This document shows positions 55,561 to 64,000 of a DNA stretch of 64,000 nucleotides, one piece after another. This DNA is from Diabrotica undecimpunctata (lineage: Eukaryota > Arthropoda > Insecta > Coleoptera > Chrysomelidae): NCBI RefSeq assembly GCF_040954645.1, contig NC_092806.1, forward strand, positions 29,165,644 through 29,229,643. Direction: 5' to 3'. Within the stretch, counting starts at the first letter, position 1; the number at the start of each line of letters is the position of its first letter. Made by a program: the position numbers and the translations under genes. Under the pieces are notes generated by a model. It made no database searches. It saw only the letters and a list, made by a program, of their open reading frames with translations, and was not told where the DNA came from.

Positions 55561-56759
55561 TTTAAGAAAATGTAGATATTTATATATTTTTCACTAATGT
55601 CTATGGTGTATATTTCCGCCTGAAAAATAGTAAGGACGCTTCCAATTTTAAAAGCCTGAAACTCAATTCTTTAATCCCACCCTAATCCTGACATATATAG
55701 ATATATTGCTTCCATCTGATTGCCAAGCACGTAAATACATCACTGGATTTGTGTAATATAACCAATGCTTTATACGAAGTCGACCCAATAGTTATCATTT
55801 TTTGTTTCTGTTGGAATCACCGATTCCAAGTTTTCCTGGTTCTGGTGAAATCAAGGTTGCCTCCCTGATCATAATATTACTTTATAAGAAAGTAACTTTG
55901 TAATGGGTATACAATTCCGCAGAAATTTAATAGTCTAACAAGTGATTTTCTTTTAACTTAAAAACAGATTACCATTTGTTAGCCAGTTTGACAATGAGAG
56001 CTTACTGAATAGATGAAGATAATATACTGTAATATTTTAGAGTAAATAAGTAATTAAAATATATAATTACATAAGATCATATTATAATACAGTAATAAAA
56101 ATATTAAATGCAAAATATGTAAATAAATACTCAATACTTTTCCAAACATTCTCCCCCTCCAAAAAATAATGTTTTTAAGAATAGCTGAAAGTATGAGTGT
56201 AAAGGATAGACATGAAAAGATCGATATAGTAATAAAACATTAAGTAAGAATAAAATATGGATTGAGAAATAAGCCGCGGGCTTATTTTGATCTTAGGACA
56301 TTGTTGGATGCTATCTGAAACTGTGCTCAGATTAACGACGCGTACAATGCCGTCAATTAAAATAAATACCGTCAAATCAGTAGAATTTTTCGACCTACTC
56401 AACTATGAAGACTGTGTCAAACAGAATACCATTGGCCTCTTTTCCTATAAGAATTCCGTGGGGTTAGAGAGACAAGAAGAAGAAGAGCGACGAAATCTCG
56501 GCGTGGCATCGAAATTCAAAAGAAAGTATATGACGACATCCGGGGAGTAATGATATTTCGGCGAGCTCCACGGTAGGAAAATGCCAATTTGGTGAAAATT
56601 GTAACAATTGTGCCGGTGATAAAACCCGACTAGCTCAATCAGAGGCATTTTGATTAGAAGGTACATAATGCCGAGTAGAGCGTGTTATCAGCTCTTGCAT
56701 GTGTTTAATACGATTAGCAATTTATGGGTAGAAAAATTAGCTCGAGTGAGCGCAATATC
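55561..56759. other. Unassigned DNA upstream of tandem repeats
   Basis: A plus-strand frame of 87 residues (56287-56550, with LERQEEEERRNLGVASKFKR) has no recognised family and may be part of an LTR-element flank. Otherwise nothing was identified. Confidence 0.3.
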
Positions 56760-56952
56760 CGAATCAGACCAAACATGAAGATCGGACGAAAAACTCTTTG
56801 ACATATGTGACTGGATCAGCCAGCCAGCAATACGGTTGTCAAGAACTCCAATCTCGTTGAATCAGAGCAAGCATGAAAATTGGACGAAACTCGTTGACAA
56901 AAGTGACTAGTAGATCAGTCAGCAGAACGGCTGCCAAGAGCTCCGATCTGGC
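56760..56952 (+). repeat. Two diverged ~95-bp tandem repeats
   Basis: Units at about 56760-56853 and 56859-56952 share, in order, AATCAGA(C/G)CAA(A/G)CATGAA, GACGAAA, GTTGACA-like, GTGACT, GATCAG(C/T)CAG, ACGG(T/C)TG(T/C)CAAGA and CTCC(A/G)ATCT. Tandem units of this size next to a probable LTR end are reminiscent of U3 enhancer repeats; that role is inference. Confidence 0.75.
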
Positions 56953-57822
56953 GATAAATAGTCTTGTGTAGAAATAACAATAGATATGTAACACATAGAC
57001 GTACAGTTGTCTGTTGTATCTGTTCAGATGTTTCAATGTTTCATTCTCCAAAGATACATTTAAGTGCCACAACCGTTGTAGAAGACGTTTGGCTAGCAAA
57101 AAGGCATGGAAAAATTAAACCAAGACGATAGGAAAAAAATACGATTGATTTTCGAACAAATAGCTCGCTGTGTACAAGGTTTGTTAAAGGGACGAAAAGA
57201 ATAAGAAAAGAAGTCAGTCGTAGGGTCCGATTTTAGGCCTAGCACCGTAATAATGAAAGGTTTCCCATTATCAAACGAACAACATGTCAAAATGTCTGAG
57301 CCAAAGCCTTGAAATAAACGAGGATGGTTGCTGGCGCAATTGCCTAGCGGAAAACCATTGAGCTTTAAAAGCTCTGTACTGCAGAGAGCGAGTAGACAAA
57401 AAAAATCACTTCCTAACAAACCGTTGTCAAGACCGTTCCTAACAAAATGTCGCGTTAGAGCTTGTGAGGCAGTAAGAGAGTGTGATAAGCCTTCGAGATG
57501 AAAATAAAACGATAAAGAGTTATCACTCTTACTCACTTGGAGTAAGTCTTCAATATTATCTTTCAAAAATCCATTTGTTCTTTTTTGGTAAATACTTATG
57601 TTTTTTTTATTTTTTACTCTTAGTATAATCAAACTATACCCACAAGGTTTTTTAATCCTCATCAAGTATATGCTTTAGTAATTTATATGATATTGTTATT
57701 CTACATTTATATGCCTTCTTCAGTTCTTCACAAGGTTAAGAACAGAACTTTGTCTTCTATTGGTTACAACTATAATTTGCCAATCCTTCTTTGTAGTTCT
57801 TTTTCTGGAACTTTCCATAATT
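56953..57822 (+). other. Possible retroelement leader or coding scrap
   Basis: From ATG at 57106 the plus strand reads MEKLNQDDRKKIRLIFEQIA and RCVQGLLKGRKE, then a stop, then KSVVGSDFRPSTVIMKGFPL and further fragments with LPSGKPLSFKSSVL. The composition looks protein-like, but I recognise no family and several stops occur. The long minus-strand frame at 57093-57665 is judged a shadow. Confidence 0.3.
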
Positions 57823-57953
57823 TGTATTCAACATGTAAAAATACAGTAAGTCACAGTCGCAAGTCTCTATTATTAAACATGTACAAATACAGCAAAGCAC
57901 AGTAGCAAATCTATTTCATTCAACGTGTAAAAACACAGTAGCATATACCAAGA
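57823..57953 (+). repeat. 44-bp tandem repeat, about 2.7 units
   Basis: Successive units begin TTCAACATGTAAAAATACAG (57828), TTAAACATGTACAAATACAG (57872) and TTCAACGTGTAAAAACACAG (57919), each followed by (C)AGTCGC/AGTAGCAA-type text. Divergence is moderate. It lies between the 95-bp repeats and the putative LTR end. Confidence 0.8.
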
Positions 57954-58019
57954 ACTCCATGCAAAATTCATCAATTTATTACCTGAAGACAATAGCCAGC
58001 AAAGATTACTGAGCAGTTG

Positions 58020-58310
58020 AAGATAAGTGACCGTCATAGAGAAGAAGCAGTAGTTATTTATTAATTCATTGTATTTACACAGACTTTGGAAACTTTGGAA
58101 AGCAAATGCAAGTTTTGTCTTGCTGGTTTTTTGTATATGAGTTAAACTATGAGTTAAATATCAATAAATACGGTAAATTAATTGTCTTTGTCCCATCTGA
58201 CTTTCTCGTTGTGTTGTCTAGTTTATATTGAGACAAGAACGATCCAATACCTGAGTGTGCTAGTTTAAAATTGTCCCCAGCGTTCTCTTATTACACAATT
58301 GGCGCCCAAC
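58020..58310 (+). mobile_element. Probable LTR 3' end with primer-binding site
   Basis: TATCAATAAATACGG (58158-58172) has a polyadenylation signal. The sequence then runs to TTACACA (58297), followed by TGGCGCCCAAC at 58300-58310. That 11-mer is the start of the tRNA-Lys-type primer-binding site (TGGCGCCCAACGTGGGG) used by some gypsy-group retrotransposons; here the match breaks into ATTTTGGG. The LTR start could not be placed. Only about 200 bp of internal sequence follows before a LINE insertion, so no gag or pol is visible. Confidence 0.5.
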
Positions 58311-58509
58311 ATTTTGGGTGTGAATGATGGTACAAGACGTCGTTTGCTTAAAAAATAAACCATTCCACTTATAACCTTATCAATAGTGTCTTTATATCTC
58401 TTACCAACTGTGTTCTAAGAGAATGTATTGACAAAGGTTATCTACTCACGATCATACACAATAGGCTACTTGCTGCATCATATTGATAAATATTGAACTA
58501 CTGATGATC

Positions 58510-58985
58510 AAACATCTTCTTCTTCTTGTAGTGCCTATCCGTTTCGGATGTTGGCGACCATCATGGCAATCTGCATTTTGTAAACTGCTGCTCTGGAAAG
58601 ATTTGTGGTTGTTGTATTGAACCACCTACGTAGATTTTTCAGCCAGGAAATCCTTCGTCTTCCTGGTTCTCGTGTTTCTTCTGCTTTTCCTTGTATAATG
58701 AATTACAGCAACCCATATCTTTCACTGTTCCTCATGATGTAACCGAGGTATTCAATTTTGGCTGTTTTTATTGTGGTTAACTCTTTACCTTTTTGCATTC
58801 TTAATGAAACTTCCTGGTTAGTAACGTGGTCGGTATAGGATATCTTCAGAATTCAACGATAAAGCCACATTTCGAAAGCCTCAATTTTCTTGCAGGTAGC
58901 GCCTGTGAGAGTCCATCACTCAATTTCGTACAACAGGCTGATGATAAATTAATTTTATCCTGGGTTCTAGAGAAGTCTCTATTAA
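58510..58985 (-). pseudogene. GAA-tailed LINE end, family B relative
   Basis: Minus-strand translation: LLYEIEWWTLTGATCKKIE-like text with a stop, AFEMWLYR, KISYTDHVTNQEVSLRMQKG, KTAKIEYLGYIMRNSERYGL, a stop, FIIQGKAEETREPGRRRISW, LKNLRRWFNTTTTNLSRAAV and YKMQIAMMVANIRNG, a stop, then GAAGAAGAAG. It is 5'-truncated. The element reads away from the LTR-like segment. Target duplication is not clear (a CAT/AACAT trace only). Confidence 0.85.
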
Positions 58986-59880
58986 ACTAGCAAAGAACAT
59001 ATCAGGCAGTTGTAGATCATTGTATGCAAACGGCTTAACTTCTTAGAAGGTTATTACTCTTACACAACTGGAAAAAAGAAGTATAAACCTTAGAAAGAAG
59101 TATTGCAAATCTAGATTACAATTGTAAACAAAGTGTCTTCGTATTTTCTAATACAATATGGTTTCAGATGACTTAGTGTTGAAGGTGTTAAATCTCATGT
59201 CACGGGAAATGGATCTTTAGAGGTTCAGTAGTATTTTTGTCTCTGACGAGTGGAGAATTGGTGATACCCAGACGATAAAAAAAATGTTATTGATGCAACA
59301 TACTCGTACTTAAAATGAAGTACTTAATGTACAACTTTACACATTATACACGCTACATGAAAATACTGTTGGATAACTACCTTTCGTTCCTTCTATCATG
59401 ACAAAGCTATTTTTCTAGTTATTATGAATGTACTTATATCTGTACCAATGAAGTTTAACTGGAAATATGCTGGATAAATTTCTTAACTGCTATTTTGCGA
59501 TGAATTATACCAGTAGTTTTAGAATCGTATAACAAATATCACCTCTAACTGAATTTATTCGATTCTATTTACATATGTATTCAGGTAATATCTGTACAAG
59601 CGGTATTCCCAGTTCCTCGATTTTAATTTCAAAAATGATTATATCTATTTACTTTTTAATCCAAACAAATATAGAACCGAATGCAAACAATGATTATTCT
59701 GTTACGAGAACTGTAGTGAGACACGATGAACGTGAATAAAAGACTTATCATTGTTACGCAAGAGAAGGTTATATATCAATTTTGATTTTAAACAAAAATC
59801 GGAAATAAAACTAAATTTTAACATTTGAATTAAATCTTGAATATAACTGAAGCTTTTATTGTCTTTTTTGTGATTATTTC
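58986..59880. other. Unassigned AT-rich DNA
   Basis: No gene recognised. It could include flank of the Crypton-type remnant that follows. Confidence 0.4.
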
Positions 59881-60660
59881 TTGCTGTTTAACTTTCTGCA
59901 GCTTCAAAGTATTCAAGAAAAAAGAAAACTCAGTTCAAAAGCATTATCAACCCAAGAGCTATTAAAAATCAGCCAAAGCTACGACGAGGAAACCCCTGCT
60001 GGAGCACAAAAAAAGTTTTTTTACCTTTGCTTATTTAAACTTGCTTGGAGAGGCAATGAAGCCGTAAACTACAAGATTTACTTTTTCCAGAAGGAATTTG
60101 ATGTTATGGGAGAATTTACGGGCCGAATTGAATACATCAGCATTTTTTTCTAAAGGCGGTTCTAAAATTTTGGCAAACAGCAAACGGCTGGTAAGAAATT
60201 CATCAAACCAAAATTTATGCCCAGTTAGATTATTTTTGAAATTAATGGAAAAAGGGGGACCAAAGATTTTATCAGATAGACTCTTTCTTGTCGTTCACCA
60301 CAATTGGAACGATGGATCTTGGTTTAAAAACTGTTCACTTGGAATTAACACCGTATCTAAGTGGATAAAAATGTCAGCTGAAAAAATTTTAATAGACACA
60401 AAAAAACATAAAATAACAAACCATTCTCATCGATCTTGAGCTGTGTCAGCCTTGTTTAAGCAAGGTGTTTTTAAACAGGAGTTAATTAAATTAACGGGTC
60501 ACTAAAATGCAAGCTCTCTAAAGCCATATCTGCAGCTGGATTCCAGTCACCACCAGGAATTGATCGAAAATCTCAGAACAACAAATGAAGCTGGACCTTC
60601 GAGTTCCCAAATGCTACAGATCAATAATACACAAAATCATGCGTTGGTAAAAAAGAATGG
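59881..60660 (+). pseudogene. Crypton-type tyrosine recombinase (DUF3504-like)
   Basis: Tyrosine recombinases of Crypton transposons cut and rejoin DNA with an R-H-R-H/W-Y active site. The first frame (59881-60153) gives LSTQELLKISQSYDEETPAG, FFYLCLFKLAWRGNEAVN, with the first catalytic Arg in AWRGNEA. A frameshift near 60100-60140 moves to the second frame (60098-60439): NLCPVRLFLKLMEKGGPKIL, SLGINTVSKWIKMSAEKIL and KITNHSHRS (box-II HxxR). After stop 60437-60439 the same frame continues AVSALFKQGVFKQELIKLTG, then H (GH, the HxxxH/W position), a stop, and NASSLKPYLQLDSSHHQELI with the nucleophile Tyr in PYLQ. The catalytic set is recognisable, but one frameshift and two stops disable it. Similar proteins are annotated as zinc-finger MYM or KIAA1958-like. 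Confidence 0.82.
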
Positions 60661-60820
60661 GCAAACTACTATAGCTTATAATAATTGTAGGTACATTTAA
60701 TATTGTTAATAAATAAATAAAGATTATGTTTCGTTGATATATTGTCTCGTGAAATAGTCTTGTCGAATATCATTCGAGAGAAAATTGTTTACCTGCAAAA
60801 TTTTCTTCTGGTTTTATTCA

Positions 60821-60934
60821 AGTTTGTTGCCTTTTGGCAATTTTCACTTATGAAATTTTGACAAAATCACTCGACTGACGTCTCGTGATTTAACGGTCAA
60901 AATTGAATTCGCGAAAATTGCCAGGCAACAAACT
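60821..60934. repeat. Short inverted repeat around AGTTTGTTGCC
   Basis: AGTTTGTTGCC(TTT)TGGCAATTTTC at 60821-60845 pairs with its inverse at 60913-60934, differing by a 3-bp insertion. AAATTTTGA and CAATTTTGA continue the pairing inward. It may be a small MITE or the end of the Crypton-containing repeat; no target duplication was found. Confidence 0.6.
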
Positions 60935-61021
60935 TTCATACCAGTTAAAAATATTGCCGGCAAAATTATGATATTGTATACGATAAAGCTTACAGTGACT
61001 TTTTGGTTGTTTCACTATACA

Positions 61022-61173
61022 ATTTGAATGTAGACTTTGCGGATTCTTTTACTAAAGAACACCTGGAAGAACTGCTTCTCAGCGAACAAGTTGATGAATT
61101 GCTGACACTGCTTCAACTGCACTCGCATAAGAGAACAGCTGGACATATTTTTACCAAGTTAAGGAAACCATAT
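61022..61173 (+). CDS. Short coding-like segment, function unknown
   Basis: Without a start codon, the frame reads NLNVDFADSFTKEHLEELLL, SEQVDELLTLLQLHSHKRTA and GHIFTKLRKPY, then TAG. The amphipathic Leu/Glu composition is unlike the surrounding AT-rich noise, and GAATGTAG just before the first codons could be a splice acceptor. It may be a last exon of the degraded element to its left or of an unrecognised gene. No family is known to me. Confidence 0.3.
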
Positions 61174-61339
61174 TAGATTTCTCAAAAATAAAATCACAAA
61201 ACTTCTAACTCCACTTCTATTTCTGACGTTGCTTGTACTGGCGTCACTTGTACTGGCGTTGCTTGTACCAGGACAAATTCCTATACCACCTCACTGACTG
61301 GCTGCTAGGTCAAAACTCGACTTCACTCCCAGAGAGTGC

Positions 61340-62372
61340 TTCTTCTTCTTCAGGTTCCTTCTCCTATCGGAGGTTGGAAATCATCATCGCTATCTTAATT
61401 TTATTGGCCGCGCTTCTGAATAATTCTAATGAGCTGCAACCGAACCATTCTCTCAAATTTCTTAGCCAGGATATTTTGCGTCGTCCTGGGTTTCTCTTCC
61501 CTTGTATCTTCCCTTGCATATTTAATCTAAGTAATACGTACTTCTCGCCCCTCATTATATGACCCAAATATTGACTCTAATTTTTACAGTTTTTATGACT
61601 TCACATTCTTTCTTCATTCTTTGTAACACCTCTATATTAGTTACTTTTTCAGTCCACGATATTCTGTGGATTCTCCTGTAGCACCACATCTCAAAGGAGT
61701 TTAATTTTTTGATTTCAGACTGTTTTATTGTCCACGCTTCCATGCCGTATAGTAAAGTAGAAAAAACGTAACAACGTAGCATTCTTGTGCGGATCTCTAG
61801 ATTAAGGTTACGATTGCAAAGTAAGTTCTTCAATTTTATGAACTCGTTTCTTGCCATTTCTATTCTAGATCTGATTTCTTTTGTTTGATCTCCATCTCCG
61901 GTTAGCCACGTTCCTAAATATTTATATGTTGTTACTCTTTCGATCGTTGTATTATTGATGATCAGGTTATCTACATTTTGTGGTTTTTTTGAGAATATCA
62001 TTGATTTCGTTTTCTTGAGATTCATTTGCAGTCCGTACCTTTCACATGCATTGTATACATGTTGTATTATGTACTGTAGATCTTCCATGTCACTTGCAAA
62101 TATGACCGTATCGTCCGCATATCTAATATTATTAATGCTATTTCCGTTGACCAAAATACCTTCCACAATATCCAATAAAGCTTCTTGAAATATCACTTCA
62201 CTGTAGACGTTGAATAAGAGTGGTGAAAGTATGCACCCTTGTCGAACTCCTCTAAGTATACTTACTTCCTCTGTCAGTTCCTCTTCGACCCCTATTCTTG
62301 CTTTCTGATTTTGATACAGATTCGATATAATTTGTAGATCTCTACGATCTATGTTTTGGGTCTTAAGAATAC
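61340..62372 (-). pseudogene. LINE RT C-terminal half and tail (frames 2 and 3)
   Basis: From 62372: KTQNIDRRDLQIISNLYQNQ, EVSILRGVRQGCILSPLLFN (motif B), then the open frame 61555-62196 with INNIRYADDTVIFASDMEDL (catalytic YADD at residues 26-29), YGLQMNLKKTKSMIFSKKPQ, TTYKYLGTWLTGDGDQTKEI, LRCYVFSTLLYGMEAWTIKQ and SWTEKVTNIEVLQRMKK. A second frameshift near 61560 (KTVKIRVNIWVI instead of QYLGHIM) leads to GHIMRGEKYVLLRLNMQGKI and SWLRNLREWFGCSSLELFRS, ending at NLR and a stop. Only two frame errors separate this copy from an uninterrupted RT-to-end frame. Confidence 0.93.
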
Positions 62373-62373
62373 T

Positions 62374-63184
62374 TTAAAGCTTTTCATGTTGAACTCTGTT
62401 AAAAGCTTTTTTAAAGTCTCTGAAGCAAGCATATATGTCCTGATTCATATCCAGACATCGTTGTGTCAGAAGATTGACTCCGAATAATGCTTCTCTAGTT
62501 CCTAGACCCTTTCTAAAACCCATCTGTGAATCACTTATTTCTTGTTCTAATTTCATGTGGATTCTGTTATGTATAATTTTAAGGAAGGTTTTCAATGTGT
62601 GGCTCATTAATGCAATTGTCCGATAGTCATTGCAATCTTTAGCATTTGTGATTTTTGGAATCGTTACAAAAGTTGAGAGAAGCCATTCTTTGGGTATGTG
62701 TCCCGTCTTGTATATGAAGTTAAAAAGGTCTACCAAGACATCAATATTATCTTCATCAATTATCTTCAATAGTTCAATTGGAATATTATCGGGTCCTGGA
62801 GCTTTTCTACCTTTTGTGTGTTTTATGGCATAAATAACTTCCTCTTTCATTATTTCTGGTCCAGTGATTTCTCCGTCAACTTCTAATTGTTCTACTTTTT
62901 GGTCATAAAATAGGTGTTCAATGTATTCTTTCCATCTACGTAATTTGTCTTGCGTTTCAGTTATAGTGGTACCATCTGTATTTGTTAATATCCCGATTGG
63001 TTTGTTACGATTTCCTGAAATCATTTCTTTAACCTTCTTATGGGTGTTGAAAGTGTCATACCTTGCCCCACATTCATCAATTTCTCCACATTTAATGGTC
63101 ATCCATGTTTCCTTAGCTTGTTTTATTTTCTGTTTTATTTGTTTATTAATTTCTTGATATTTAATTTTATTTTTGTTTTGCCCT
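62374..63184 (-). pseudogene. LINE RT N-terminal half (frame 1)
   Basis: An open frame enters from the truncated 5' end. Flank-derived codons precede the LINE part, which starts around QNKNKIKYQEINKQIKQK. Landmarks, numbered in the 288-residue frame that starts at 63240: linker to about 90, RRWKEYIEHLF at 101-111, GRKAPGPDNIPIELL at 144-158, HIPKEW at 181-186, YRTIALMS at 206-213, SQMGFRKGLGTREALF at 238-253, and motif A ACFRDFKKAFNRV at 271-283, catalytic Asp at 275. It ends at 62374, where a one- or two-base shift moves coding into the next frame. No stop lies within this half. Confidence 0.92.
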
Positions 63185-63192
63185 GAGAGTGC

Positions 63193-64000
63193 AAATGCGA
63201 CTAAAATGAAAAAAATCGACTGAAATGAAAAAAGTTGCATCGGCTCGCTTAGAAGCTTTTGCCAACGTAAATAAACAGTTGGATTATGTTTATTCTTGTT
63301 CGAAGATTTTGAGAAGCAAATTAAAATTGTTCAATAGGAACTTATGAGATATTAAGAGAAAAAGAACGATTGCTGTGTAAATAAATATTTAGAGTATGCT
63401 TTTTCGTCCGAAGTTCAAGTTTTTCTTTTTTGTAGATTTGTAAGACGCAAATTTAAACTTTATACAGAGTGAAAAAAAATGCTACAGTATCAAAAGAAGA
63501 ATAACAACCGAGTTTTTGGAATTTATTTATTTGACTAATTTTCATGTAACTAAAGGTACTCTGTCCATCCAAAAACCGGAATAATAAATTTTCGTGATGA
63601 GAGCTCTTTCATCAAATGGATAATAGCATACTTCTTCGAAAATATTGTAAACTTAAGAGCGTAACTGACAAAATGCACGGAGCTAGACGTACCGCAGCGC
63701 TGTTGCCGATGTAAATTAAGCTGTATATGTCCCATTTGAAAGTCTAACATGTATATTATACCTACACTTATTTAAGTTCCATACCATTATCTCTTATAAG
63801 ATATCACTAGATTAAAAAAACTATGTAGAGAAGATAATGAAATACAGATTATTAAATAAAGAATCGTTTAGGACTTCCTACATTACATTACTGTATATTG
63901 AGAAAATAATAATTGGGTAGGTATATAATAGTATAAAAACGTTGAAGAATCTTTTTATATACCTAACTAATCTGATATAACCGTTGTGTTTGGTTTCATC
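63193..64000. other. Unassigned AT-rich window end
   Basis: Flank of the LINE. No gene or structured element recognised; a minus-strand frame of 66 residues at 63550-63750 has no family resemblance. Confidence 0.4.

Larger units (their letters stand above)
61340..63184 (-). mobile_element. GAA-tailed LINE, family B, 1845 bp, TSD GAGAGTGC
   Basis: Flanked by GAGAGTGC repeats (61332-61339 and 63185-63192). The 3' end carries GAAGAAGAAGC next to the low-coordinate flank, so the element reads on the minus strand. It is 5'-truncated in the linker between endonuclease and RT and is the most complete copy of this family here. Close similarity to the insert at 45300-45941 (for example NLEIRTRMLRCYVFSTLLYG in both) shows recent common ancestry. 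Confidence 0.95.

Noticed and set aside
57093..57665. Minus-strand open frame of 190 residues
   Set aside because: No family resemblance and no start context. The opposite strand has more protein-like text, and the frame looks like a chance opening in repeat DNA.
61233..61562. Plus-strand frame of 109 residues
   Set aside because: It is the exact antisense of the LINE C-terminus read on the minus strand; the Ser/Leu-rich composition is the usual shadow of the Arg/Glu-rich coding side.
1..64000. CRISPR arrays, bacterial operons, riboswitches, rho-independent terminators
   Set aside because: No regularly spaced direct repeats and no bacterial gene organisation; the sequence is eukaryotic repeat DNA.

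Overview
The window looks like repeat-rich intergenic DNA from a large insect genome, most likely a beetle. That is inference: the DNA is AT-rich, introns and splice sites are eukaryotic, and the transposon mix (Jockey- and RTE-like LINEs with GAA tails, mariner/Tc1, piggyBac, hAT, P, Penelope, Crypton) is typical of large coleopteran genomes. I found no convincing single-copy host gene, no tRNA or rRNA gene, no CRISPR array and nothing bacterial. Almost everything recognisable is mobile-element sequence, mostly broken. The one intact gene is a 363-residue mariner transposase inside a complete element (1101-2432). LAYOUT. 1-5000: Jockey-like LINE tail, intact mariner, then a decayed piggyBac whose two ends and TTAA duplications survive (2881-4947). 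5000-10100: tightly packed LINE fragments on both strands plus a mariner scrap. 10430-11377: non-autonomous hAT-like element with an 8-bp duplication. 13200-16400: LINE RT, a foldback, a Penelope GIY-YIG fragment and a Tc1-like transposase tail. 16408-19954: a nest, in which a Tc1/mariner-like element with long inverted repeats carries a LINE tail in its transposase gene and a THAP-containing P-like element in its right arm. 21526-23538: a BED-finger hAT element with an internal deletion and a LINE insertion. 25600-32100: LINE fragments, including a Jockey-type ORF1/ORF2 piece. 33950-36003: a very large non-coding inverted repeat. 37373-45540: two near-identical copies of one segment on either side of a 100-N gap; copy A holds two insertions that copy B lacks, which gives clean empty-site comparisons and raises the question of an assembly (haplotype) duplication. 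46000-55600: more LINEs and a Tc1 fragment. 56700-58500: tandem repeats and a probable LTR end with a primer-binding site. 59880-60660: a broken Crypton-type tyrosine recombinase. 61340-63184: a 5'-truncated LINE with a nearly complete reverse transcriptase. HOW THE PARTS RELATE. There is no operon-like cooperation. The story is insertion into insertion: seven LINE insertions can be bounded by target-site duplications of 8-14 bp, and seven DNA transposons or derivatives can be bounded by terminal repeats, most with characteristic TA, TTAA or 8-bp duplications. Several LINE families end in (GAA)n, another ends in (GAT)n. No coordinated new system was recognised; the most informative places are the nest at 16408-19954, the duplicated segment around the gap and the Crypton remnant.
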